From NCBI GenBank assembly GCA_021201735.1, contig JAJQEJ010000070.1, positions 1 through 50,748 on the forward strand: a stretch of DNA of 50,748 bases. Reading direction: 5' to 3'. The translations under genes were made by a program, and so were the position numbers. The DNA comes from Oscillospiraceae bacterium. Lineage in GTDB: Bacteria; Bacillota; Clostridia; Oscillospirales; Oscillospiraceae. Shown here piece by piece: positions 33,050 to 39,505 of the stretch (positions are counted from its first letter, which is position 1; each line of letters opens with the position of its first letter). Below the pieces are notes generated by a model. That model worked only from the letters and a program-made list of their open reading frames with translations, did not search any database and was not told where the DNA came from.

Positions 33050-33087
33050 TTGACGAATTTTCATAAATTTGTTATTCTTATAACAAA
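33050..33087 (+). promoter_or_regulatory. Promoter of the HPr gene with an overlapping dyad
   Basis: TTGACG (33050-33055), a 17-base spacer and TATTCT (33073-33078). The perfect dyad TTTGTTAT-TCTT-ATAACAAA (33068-33087) covers the -10, so it may be an operator, although AT-rich dyads there can also aid melting. Confidence 0.6.
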
Positions 33088-33127
33088 TGTAACAGCTGTA
33101 TTACACAGCTTTGGGAGGGACGCTAAA

Positions 33128-33391
33128 ATGTACATGGAAGAGGCGGTTGTCAACAATCAAATTGGCCTTCATGCGAGACCGGCAACATTTTTCATTCAAA
33201 AGGCGAACGAGTTCAAAAGTTCCATCTGGGTGGAGAAGGATGAACGACGCGTCAACGCAAAGAGCCTGCTCGGTGTGCTGTCACTCGGTATTGTGAAGGG
33301 GATGTCCATCAACCTCATCGCCGACGGACCGGACGAGAAAGAAGCTGTGGAAGCACTCGTTAAGCTGGTCACAACGGAACTGGCGGAATAA
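33128..33391 (+). CDS. ptsH: HPr phosphocarrier protein of the phosphotransferase system
   Basis: An 87-residue HPr with both control residues in place: His15 in GLHARPA, phosphorylated by enzyme I, and Ser46 in KSLLGVLSLG, target of HPr kinase. Having His15 makes it HPr rather than Crh. It passes phosphate to sugar EII components and, as P-Ser-HPr, serves as corepressor with CcpA. The ATG at 33128 follows GGGAGG; the earlier frame to 33035 is promoter sequence. The gene stands alone, without ptsI, between its own promoter and terminator. Confidence 0.93.
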   Translation: MYMEEAVVNNQIGLHARPATFFIQKANEFKSSIWVEKDERRVNAKSLLGVLSLGIVKGMSINLIADGPDEKEAVEALVKLVTTELAE

Positions 33392-33406
33392 GATCAAGAA
33401 CAAAAG

Positions 33407-33430
33407 GCGCCGCTTTGCGGCGCTTTTTTT
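33407..33430 (+). terminator. Intrinsic terminator of the HPr gene
   Basis: GCGCCGC-TTT-GCGGCGC (33407-33423) followed by seven Ts. Confidence 0.9.
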
Positions 33431-33452
33431 GACGGGAGGCGGGCCAAGCAAC

Positions 33453-35288
33453 ATGACATTGGAAGAATTAAAGGAAAAAGCCCGTGCGCTCCCACTGCGC
33501 CCCGGCGTATATATCATGCAGGACGTGCACCACGAAGTCATCTATGTGGGAAAAGCGAAGGCGCTTAAAAACAGGGTGTCCCAGTATTTTCAGGACGCCG
33601 CGTCGCACACGGAAAAGACCCGCGCCATGGTGGGCCAGATCGACACCTTTGACGTCATCGTGGCGGAATCGGAATTTGAGGCGCTGGTGCTGGAGTCGGC
33701 ACTCATCAAGCGGCACCAGCCGCGCTACAACATTTTGCTCAAGGACGACAAGGGCTACCCGTATATCCGGGTCGCCATGGAAAACGGCATGTTGCGCCTC
33801 TCTCTTGCCACCCGCGCGGTAGAGGACGGGGCGCGCTATTTCGGGCCGTATGGCAGCCGGGGCAGCACGCAGGGGATCATTGAAGCGCTGCGCCGCGCCC
33901 TTAAGCTCCCCTCCTGCAACAAGAAATTCCCGCGTGATCAGGGCAAAGGCCGCCCCTGCCTGAATTTCCATATGGGCCTGTGCGACGGATACTGCCGCGC
34001 CGAGGCGGATATGGCGATGTATCAGGAGGCGGCGCAGCAGGCCATTCGCCTGATGGAGGGGGAATTCAAGCAGGTGGGGGAGGAGCTGCTTGCCGAGATG
34101 GCGCAGGCGGCCGAGGCGCTGCAATTTGAGCGCGCCGCCCAGCTGCGCGACCGGTATCAGGCCATTGAGCTGCTGGGAAAGCGGCAAAAAGTGCTCTCCG
34201 GAAGTTTGGCGGATACCGATGTGGTGGGGGTTTACCGCGGGGACGCAAAAACCTGCTTTGTGGTGCTCCACTATATCGAAGGGGAGCTCGCAGCAAAGGA
34301 CTGGCAGCTCCTGCAAACGCCCATGGAGGAGGAGCTGTCCGATATCGTTTCATCCCTGGTGCGGCAGTATTACGGCGCGCGCAGCCGGCTGCCGAAACAG
34401 ATTTTACTGCCCTGCGAGCTGGAGGATGAGGTGCCCCTTGCCCGCATGCTGTCGGAGCGCGTGGAGCGCCGGGTATATGTGATTACCCCGCAGAGGGGCG
34501 CGAAGGCAGAGCTTATCCAGCTTGCCAATCTGAACGCAAAGGAGGAGGCGGAGCGGGCGACCAGCCGGGAGGAGCGGCAATCCAGACTGCTCGAATTGCT
34601 GGCGAAAATGCTGGGGCTGCAAACCCCGCCGGTGCGGATGGAGTCTTACGATATCTCCAATCAGGGGGCGAGCGATATTGTGGCGTCCATGGTGGTATAC
34701 GTGAACGCCCGCCCGCGCAAGCGGGATTACCGCCACTTCAAGCTGCGCGATATGGAGCAGGCGGACGATTACGCCGCGATGAAGCAGGTGCTCACCCGCC
34801 GATTCCAGCGGTATCTGGAGGGGGACGCGCGGTTTGCCGAATTGCCCGACCTGCTGCTCATTGACGGGGGCGAGAGCCACGCGCGGGTAGCGCTCGGCGT
34901 GCTGGAGGAGTTGGGGCTGCAAATCCCTGTGGTCGGCATGGTGAAGGATGACCGCCACCGCACGCGCGCACTTGTCACACCGACCGGGGCGGAGATCGGC
35001 ATTCAGGCAAATCAGGCGGTTTTTGCACTCATCGGACAGATACAGGAAGAGACGCACCGGTTTGCCATCACCTTCCACCGTCAGCAGCAGTCCCTGCGGG
35101 TAAAAGGGTCGGAGCTGGACAAGATATCCGGTGTGGGGCCCAAGCGGCGCACACAGCTACTGCGCCATTTTAAGAGTGTCAAGCGCGTCAAGGCCGCGAC
35201 GCTGGAGGAGCTGGAGCAGGTGGTGCCGAAGCAGGTGGCGCAGGCGGTATTTGAGGCGTTACAGCCGAAAGGAGCGGGAAAGCCATGA
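33453..35288 (+). CDS. uvrC: Excinuclease ABC subunit C
   Basis: UvrC makes both incisions in nucleotide-excision repair after UvrB loads on damage. The 611 residues comprise a GIY-YIG nuclease (LRPGVYIMQD...VIYVGKAKALKNRV, residues 15-45), a UvrB-binding UVR motif (about 200-235), an RNase H-like second nuclease (MESYDISNQGASDIVASMV, near 395, and LLIDGG, near 469) and tandem helix-hairpin-helices (KISGVGPKRRTQLL, near 557). ATG 33453 is chosen from homology; GGGAGG lies 13 bases upstream, somewhat far. Its stop overlaps the rsmD ATG (ATGA). Confidence 0.97.
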   Translation: MTLEELKEKARALPLRPGVYIMQDVHHEVIYVGKAKALKNRVSQYFQDAASHTEKTRAMVGQIDTFDVIVAESEFEALVLESALIKRHQPRYNILLKDDKGYPYIRVAMENGMLRLSLATRAVEDGARYFGPYGSRGSTQGIIEALRRALKLPSCNKKFPRDQGKGRPCLNFHMGLCDGYCRAEADMAMYQEAAQQAIRLMEGEFKQVGEELLAEMAQAAEALQFERAAQLRDRYQAIELLGKRQKVLSGSLADTDVVGVYRGDAKTCFVVLHYIEGELAAKDWQLLQTPMEEELSDIVSSLVRQYYGARSRLPKQILLPCELEDEVPLARMLSERVERRVYVITPQRGAKAELIQLANLNAKEEAERATSREERQSRLLELLAKMLGLQTPPVRMESYDISNQGASDIVASMVVYVNARPRKRDYRHFKLRDMEQADDYAAMKQVLTRRFQRYLEGDARFAELPDLLLIDGGESHARVALGVLEELGLQIPVVGMVKDDRHRTRALVTPTGAEIGIQANQAVFALIGQIQEETHRFAITFHRQQQSLRVKGSELDKISGVGPKRRTQLLRHFKSVKRVKAATLEELEQVVPKQVAQAVFEALQPKGAGKP

Positions 35289-35836
35289 GAGTCATCAGCG
35301 GCGCGCGGCGCGGCAAGCGCCTGAAAGAGCTACCGGGGCTGGAGACCAGGCCGACGACCGACCGGGTCAAGGAGTCGATTTTCAATATCATCCAATTTGA
35401 TATCCCCGGCCGAAACGTGCTGGATTTATTCGCCGGGACAGGGCAGATGGGCATTGAGGCAATTTCCCGCGGCGCGACGCGCGCGACCTTTGTCGACCTG
35501 CGCCGCGACGCGGTGGCGGTAATCGGAGAAAATCTGACCGCCACCGGTTTTGCTCCTGCCGCCACGGTGGTGCAGGAAGACGCGCTCAATTTCCTACGTG
35601 CATGCAGGCAGAAATTTGACGTGATTTTTCTCGATCCCCCTTATTCCTCAAATTTGCTCGAAAATGCCCTGAAATCCATCACCGACATTGACATTGTGAG
35701 CGAAAATGGTATAATAATCTGTGAGCATTCTTTGGACTACAGGCTGCCGGAGTTGCCGCACCCCTATCTGTGGGGAAAGGCATACCGGTATGGGAAAATT
35801 CAGGTGACGCTCTGCCGCCGTATGGCAGAACAATAG
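35285..35836 (+). CDS. rsmD: 16S rRNA (guanine966-N2)-methyltransferase
   Basis: A Rossmann-fold SAM methyltransferase of 183 residues. It begins MRVISGARRGKRL, has the RPTTDRVKESIFNI segment, the SAM loop LDLFAGTGQMGIEA and the catalytic DPPY at about 118-121. It methylates G966 of 16S rRNA in the assembling 30S subunit. It overlaps uvrC by 4 bases and is followed 48 bases later by coaD. The rsmD-coaD order is conserved in many bacteria, which supports the assignment. Confidence 0.95.
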   Translation: MRVISGARRGKRLKELPGLETRPTTDRVKESIFNIIQFDIPGRNVLDLFAGTGQMGIEAISRGATRATFVDLRRDAVAVIGENLTATGFAPAATVVQEDALNFLRACRQKFDVIFLDPPYSSNLLENALKSITDIDIVSENGIIICEHSLDYRLPELPHPYLWGKAYRYGKIQVTLCRRMAEQ

Positions 35837-35884
35837 GACTCATTTATTTTCCGGCGCGCCAGCGCAGCGAAAGAAGTGTATTGT

Positions 35885-36379
35885 GTGAAGGTTGCAGTCT
35901 ACCCGGGGAGCTTTGATCCCGTTACGTTAGGGCATCTGAATCTCATCAAACGCACCGCGCTCTGTTTTGACAGGCTAATCGTGTGCGTGATGTCCAACGC
36001 GGAAAAGCCGAGCGGACTGTTCACACCGCAGGAGCGGGTTGATCTGATTCGTCGCGTGGTGTACAAGCTGCCCAATGTCGTGGTTGATGCCTCGACAGAC
36101 CTGCTTGCGGACTATTGCAGGGCGCATAAGGCGTCTGTCGTGGTAAAAGGACTGCGTGCGGTGTCGGATTACGAAAAAGAGGTTCAGATGGCGATGATCA
36201 ACCGCAAACTGAATCCGCGGCTGGAGACCATGTTTCTCCCGTCCAGCGCAAAGTATACCTATTTAAGCTCGAGCGTCGTGAAGGAAATGGCCTCTTACGG
36301 TGCCGACTTAACGGATTTTGTACCAAGGGAAATTATTGACGAGGTCAATCAAAAAATCAGGAACGGGAGGGATCTGTAG
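35885..36379 (+). CDS. coaD: Phosphopantetheine adenylyltransferase
   Basis: Catalyses ATP + 4'-phosphopantetheine to dephospho-CoA. The nucleotidyltransferase motif TLGH at residues 14-17 in YPGSFDPVTLGHLN and the C-terminal YLSSSVVKEMASYG (ISSTxVR counterpart) are present. I choose the GTG at 35885 (164 residues, the standard size) because AAAGAAG lies 8 bases upstream; the GTG at 35876 would add three residues. It runs directly into the coiled-coil gene, whose ATG follows the coaD stop immediately. Confidence 0.95.
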   Translation: MKVAVYPGSFDPVTLGHLNLIKRTALCFDRLIVCVMSNAEKPSGLFTPQERVDLIRRVVYKLPNVVVDASTDLLADYCRAHKASVVVKGLRAVSDYEKEVQMAMINRKLNPRLETMFLPSSAKYTYLSSSVVKEMASYGADLTDFVPREIIDEVNQKIRNGRDL

Positions 36380-36853
36380 ATGGCTACCGGCGTGGATGAA
36401 CTTATGGATATGCTGTTTGCAATGATAGACGAGGCAAAAAACGTGCCGCTCAGCGGCGATAAATGCATGCTTGAGCGGGACAAGGCGCTCGATCTCATGG
36501 ATGAAATTCGCGGCCAGTTTCCGATGGAGCTGGCTGAGGCGAAGAAGCTCATCTCCTCGCGCAATGAGTATATCTCCTCTGCCAAGCGGGAGGCAGAGCT
36601 GATCCGCAAGCAGGCGGAGGAGCAGGCGAGGCAGCTCATTTCGCAGGAGGAAATTCTGCTTAAGGCAAAACAGATGGGCAACGACATGCTCCGTCAGGCG
36701 GAGGAGCGTAGCCGCGAGCTGCGCCACGCCGCGAATACCTATTGTGAGGACGCATTGCGCCGCACAGAGGAGGCGGTCTCCGACGCCTATGATGAAATCA
36801 AGAAATCGCGTGCCCGATTCCGCGCCGCGGCAAGCACGGGGCAGGAAGCTTAA
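36380..36853 (+). CDS. Coiled-coil protein, DivIVA/ATP-synthase-b-like, unknown function
   Basis: A 157-residue protein, almost wholly helical, with a long Glu/Lys/Arg/Ala-rich coiled coil (about 45-150: AKREAELIRKQAEEQARQL, LRQAEERSRELRHAANTY). It has no membrane segment. Similar proteins follow coaD in other Clostridia and are often mislabelled as ATPases or F0 subunit b; neither function is supported by motifs here. It starts at the first base after the coaD stop, so it is cotranscribed and possibly coupled. It may be a scaffold, but nothing in the sequence decides this. Confidence 0.65.
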   Translation: MATGVDELMDMLFAMIDEAKNVPLSGDKCMLERDKALDLMDEIRGQFPMELAEAKKLISSRNEYISSAKREAELIRKQAEEQARQLISQEEILLKAKQMGNDMLRQAEERSRELRHAANTYCEDALRRTEEAVSDAYDEIKKSRARFRAAASTGQEA

Positions 36854-36877
36854 GAAAAAAGAAACAAAAAATTAAAA

Positions 36878-36904
36878 TTCGATAAAAATTTGCTTTTCTC
36901 GACT
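36878..36904. promoter_or_regulatory. Tandem TTCGATA / CTCGACT sites matching the pair at 8954-8980
   Basis: TTCGATA and CTCGACT lie 20 bp apart, the same spacing as at 8954; the first ten bases (TTCGATAAAA) and the CTCGAC are identical in both places. The pair resembles tandem Spo0A boxes and lies about 330 bases upstream of mraZ. Confidence 0.4.
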
Positions 36905-36927
36905 TTCGCGCACAACAAAAAATAATA

Positions 36928-37187
36928 ATGTTTTATGTCAACAAAACGCCTGCTTACAATATATACGATATCATGGCTTATCGGGCTACTATAAAATGTG
37001 TCAAACGCCCGGTCTGCGGGACGAAAGGAACAGACGTTTTAAATGCCGAAAATGTTGCGAATTTACCCATTTTGCTGAAAAAGGAGGAGTTTATTACAAA
37101 GAAGATGTAAAAAAACTGTTGCAATTATTGCCAGAAAGATTTATACTTGAAGCACGTGGTGGGGGAAAGTGGAGCGAAGTAGCGTAA
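36928..37187 (+). other. Two overlapping small frames upstream of mraZ, possibly one frameshifted zinc-ribbon protein
   Basis: One frame (36928-37110) contains IKCVKRPVCGTKGTDVLN; the -1 frame (36996-37187) contains RFKCRKCCEFT and GGVYYKEDVKKLLQLLP. They overlap at a canonical -1 slippery heptamer, TTTAAAT (37038-37044). A -1 shift there would join C-x5-C to C-x2-C, a zinc-ribbon-like arrangement. No ribosome site precedes either frame and the tail overlaps the MraZ operator, so a degenerate gene or chance is just as likely. The rest of the gap 36854-37214 contains the regulatory sites listed separately. Confidence 0.25.
37159..37185 (+). promoter_or_regulatory. MraZ operator (GTGGG-like direct repeats, 10-bp period)
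   Basis: GTGGG (37159-37163), GTGGA (37169-37173) and GTAGC (37179-37183) recur every 10 bases, each followed by GGAAA, GCGAA or GTAAA. MraZ proteins bind arrays of such repeats ahead of their own gene and repress the dcw operon. The array lies 30-55 bases upstream of the mraZ ATG, as expected for autoregulation. The last repeat is degenerate. Confidence 0.7.
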
Positions 37188-37214
37188 AATCCCACACGAG
37201 TGGAGGGAAGCAAC

Positions 37215-37631
37215 ATGACCGGCACATACGAGCACGCACTGGATGCCAAAGGTCGGCTGTTTATTCCTGCCAAGCTCCGCGAGGAGCTCGGCGTGTCCTT
37301 CTATCTCGCGATGGGCATTGATGCATGCCTCGCCATCTATCCACAGACTACATGGGACAGGTTTACCGAGACCTTTGCCGCCCTCCCGATGAGCCAATCC
37401 AAGGTGATGCGCCCGCTCTTTGCCAATGCCGCTAAGTGTGAGCCGGATAGCCAGGGCCGCATTGTAGTTCCGCAGAAGCTGCGCGATTACGCGGGGCTGC
37501 AAAAGGACGTTGTGATCATCGGCGTGCATGACCGGGCGGAAATCTGGTCTGCCGACGCCTGGAACGCACAGGAGGAACAGGCGATGACACCGGAAAAGGT
37601 ATCTGCTTATATGCAATCATTGGGTTTTTAA
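37215..37631 (+). CDS. mraZ: Transcriptional regulator MraZ
   Basis: A 138-residue protein of two SpoVT/AbrB-like halves: the first around YEHALDAKGRLFIPAKLRE, the second around CEPDSQGRIVVPQKLRDYAG. MraZ forms ring-shaped oligomers that bind the repeats upstream and repress the division and cell-wall cluster that follows. ATG 37215 follows GGAGGG by 7 bases; the frame open from 37200 adds five unlikely residues. It is the first gene of the dcw cluster, 2 bases ahead of rsmH. Confidence 0.96.
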   Translation: MTGTYEHALDAKGRLFIPAKLREELGVSFYLAMGIDACLAIYPQTTWDRFTETFAALPMSQSKVMRPLFANAAKCEPDSQGRIVVPQKLRDYAGLQKDVVIIGVHDRAEIWSADAWNAQEEQAMTPEKVSAYMQSLGF

Positions 37632-37633
37632 AC

Positions 37634-38575
37634 ATGGACAAGCAGGATTTCTCCCATCGCCCGGTGCTGCTCGACCCCTGTATCGACGCCCTACAGATCA
37701 AGCCTGAGGGGATTTATGTAGACGGGACGCTCGGGCGCGCGGGTCACGCGGTGGAAATCGCCGCACGGCTCACCACAGGACGGCTCATCTGCATCGACCG
37801 GGATCAGGCGGCGCTCGACGCCGCAGAGGACAAGCTCGCCCCTTGGCGAGCGCAGGTAACACTGGTACACGGGAACTTTGGCGATTTGACGGAGCTGCTG
37901 GGCGCGCGCGCGATCACGGCAGTCGATGGCATGTTGTTTGATTTGGGTGTCTCTTCCCCGCAGTTAGATGACGCAGCACGCGGGTTTTCCTATCGGGCGG
38001 ACGCGCCGCTCGATATGCGCATGGATCAAGGTAGCGCACTGACGGCATACGACGTGGTGAACGGCTGGCCGGAGGAGGAGCTCAGGGGGATCTTATACCG
38101 CTATGGTGAGGAGCGCTACGCGCCGCGGATCGCCGGTGCCATTGCAAGGGCACGGCAGAATGTGCCCATCGAGACGACGCTGGAGCTGGTGGAGATCATC
38201 AAAAGCGCCATGCCCGCCGCGGCGCTGCGGGAAAAGCAGCACCCGGCAAAACGCAGTTTCCAGGCAATCCGCATCGCGGTCAACGACGAGCTCGGCGCGG
38301 TAGAGCGGATGCTCGCCGACGCGGTTCCCCGGTTAAAATCCGGCGGCAGGCTCGCGATCATCTCTTTCCACTCGCTGGAAGACCGCATTGTCAAGGCGGC
38401 GCTCGCGCAATACGCGTCGGGCTGCACATGCCCACCCGACTTTCCGGTGTGCGTGTGCGGGAAGAAGCCGGTGGTTCGGCTCGTGAGTCGAAAGCCGATT
38501 GTCGCGGATGCGGCTGAATTAGAATACAACCCGCGCGCACGCAGTGCAAAGCTGCGGGTCGCGGAGAAGCGATAG
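37634..38575 (+). CDS. rsmH: 16S rRNA (cytosine1402-N4)-methyltransferase
   Basis: A SAM-dependent enzyme (older name MraW) that methylates C1402 in the decoding centre. The 313-residue protein starts DFSHRPVLLDPCIDAL, has the SAM loop DGTLGRAGHAVEIAARL (near 32-48), DGMLFDLGVSSPQLD (near 97-111) and FHSLEDRIVK (near 238). It sits directly after mraZ, the order seen in most bacteria. Confidence 0.97.
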   Translation: MDKQDFSHRPVLLDPCIDALQIKPEGIYVDGTLGRAGHAVEIAARLTTGRLICIDRDQAALDAAEDKLAPWRAQVTLVHGNFGDLTELLGARAITAVDGMLFDLGVSSPQLDDAARGFSYRADAPLDMRMDQGSALTAYDVVNGWPEEELRGILYRYGEERYAPRIAGAIARARQNVPIETTLELVEIIKSAMPAAALREKQHPAKRSFQAIRIAVNDELGAVERMLADAVPRLKSGGRLAIISFHSLEDRIVKAALAQYASGCTCPPDFPVCVCGKKPVVRLVSRKPIVADAAELEYNPRARSAKLRVAEKR

Positions 38576-38599
38576 ATTGTAAGGATTGGAGTGAGCGGT

Positions 38600-39157
38600 A
38601 TGGCCACTGCTGCAAAACAAAGAGAAGCGCGGTACACGTCGTATAACACCCGGGGATATCCGGGCGCATATAGCGGCACGGCGGCACGTCAGCTGGTCGG
38701 GGAAGAGCTACTGCGTCCCCAGCCGCAGGTGCGGCCAAAGCAGCGTACGCTTGCGCGGCCCCGGGTGCGGGTGCGTGAAGCGGGCAAGGTCTCAGTTTTC
38801 GCAGTGGTTGGCTTTTTGGCGATTGCCATGCTGGCGGTGGTGATGCTGCTTGCGTACTCCTATTTGATGGAAGTGTCGGACAATACGGTGACCCTGCGCA
38901 ACGAGATGGACAGCCTCAAGACGGAAGAGGCAAAGCTTCGCGCGCAGTATGAGCTGGCGTATGATTTAAGCGGCATTGAAACGAGTATGACGGCGGCGGG
39001 CACCATGGTGAAGCCGCAGGCGGGACAGATTTTTTATGTAAGTGTGTCGGAGCCCGATTCCATGCAGTATTTTGAGCAGGACACAGCAACCGGTGTGCAG
39101 GGTGTGATCTCCAGCCTGGAAACGGTATGGCGCAATATCGTGGAATATTTTAACTAG
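38600..39157 (+). CDS. ftsL: FtsL-like cell-division protein
   Basis: A 185-residue bitopic protein with a basic, Pro/Arg-rich cytoplasmic head (1-63), one membrane helix (about 64-90) and a short extracytoplasmic part that begins with a coiled coil (NTVTLRNEMDSLKTEEAKLR). Its topology and its place between rsmH and the PBP gene are those of FtsL, which links DivIB and DivIC to the FtsW-PBP synthase. Sequence conservation in FtsL is weak, so position carries much of the assignment. ATG 38600 follows TTGGAG by 8 bases. Confidence 0.8.
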   Translation: MATAAKQREARYTSYNTRGYPGAYSGTAARQLVGEELLRPQPQVRPKQRTLARPRVRVREAGKVSVFAVVGFLAIAMLAVVMLLAYSYLMEVSDNTVTLRNEMDSLKTEEAKLRAQYELAYDLSGIETSMTAAGTMVKPQAGQIFYVSVSEPDSMQYFEQDTATGVQGVISSLETVWRNIVEYFN

Positions 39158-39227
39158 TTGTGCCATATGTTTCTCTGCGGACCCAAATATAGAAGCGGGG
39201 CTGCCACCGGTAGCCCCCGGGATGAGA

Positions 39228-39258
39228 AGGGCGTAAGAAATATAATTTCTTACGCCCT
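39228..39258. repeat. Palindrome AGGGCGTAAGAAAT-ATA-..., left copy
   Basis: A perfect 14-bp stem (39228-39241 with 39245-39258) with loop ATA. Almost the same hairpin recurs at 39438-39466, bracketing the repeat element between them. Confidence 0.8.
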
Positions 39259-39284
39259 CTTCCGGACTATAAACAAAACGTACT

Positions 39285-39438
39285 GGCTTGCAAGGCGGAA
39301 AGGAAGAAAGAGTGAAAGAAACCCATCAGGGGTGTCTTTCGCGTTCAATCACCCGCCCGCAGGCGGCATTTTAGCAATCATATCACGGCTTTATTGCTAA
39401 AATGCCATGCGTTTGCAGACATAGTCTGCAAACGCATG
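39285..39438. repeat. Intergenic repeat element, copy 1
   Basis: Between the ftsL-like gene and the PBP gene lies a 336-base gap without a gene. Its core matches 46874-47080. In order it has AAAGGAAGA-type purines, GTGAAAGA, the mini-hairpin CCC-ATCA-GGG, the string CTTTCGCGT, a mini-hairpin CCGCC-CGCA-GGCGG, a 14-bp stem (39365-39378 with 39393-39406) with loop CATATCACGGCTTT, and a perfect 15-bp stem with loop ATA (39406-39420 with 39424-39438). Differences from copy 2 preserve the stems. Confidence 0.75.
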
Positions 39439-39472
39439 GGCGTAAGAAATATAGTTTCTTGCGCCCTTTTTT
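39438..39472 (+). terminator. Terminator-like hairpin, right copy of the flanking palindrome
   Basis: GGGCGTAAGAAAT (39438-39450) pairs with GTTTCTTGCGCCC (39454-39466), using two G-U pairs, and six Ts follow. It differs from the left copy at two positions, both still paired. It lies 34 bases upstream of the PBP ATG, so it could end or attenuate transcription within the dcw cluster. Confidence 0.7.
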
Positions 39473-39505
39473 CGCTCAGAGTTTTAATTCGAGGTGACCA
39501 GACAA

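Noticed and set aside
37156-37210. Short tandem repeats as a possible CRISPR or satellite
   Set aside because: Units are 5 bases at a 10-bp period directly ahead of mraZ, which fits the MraZ operator; no spacers are present.
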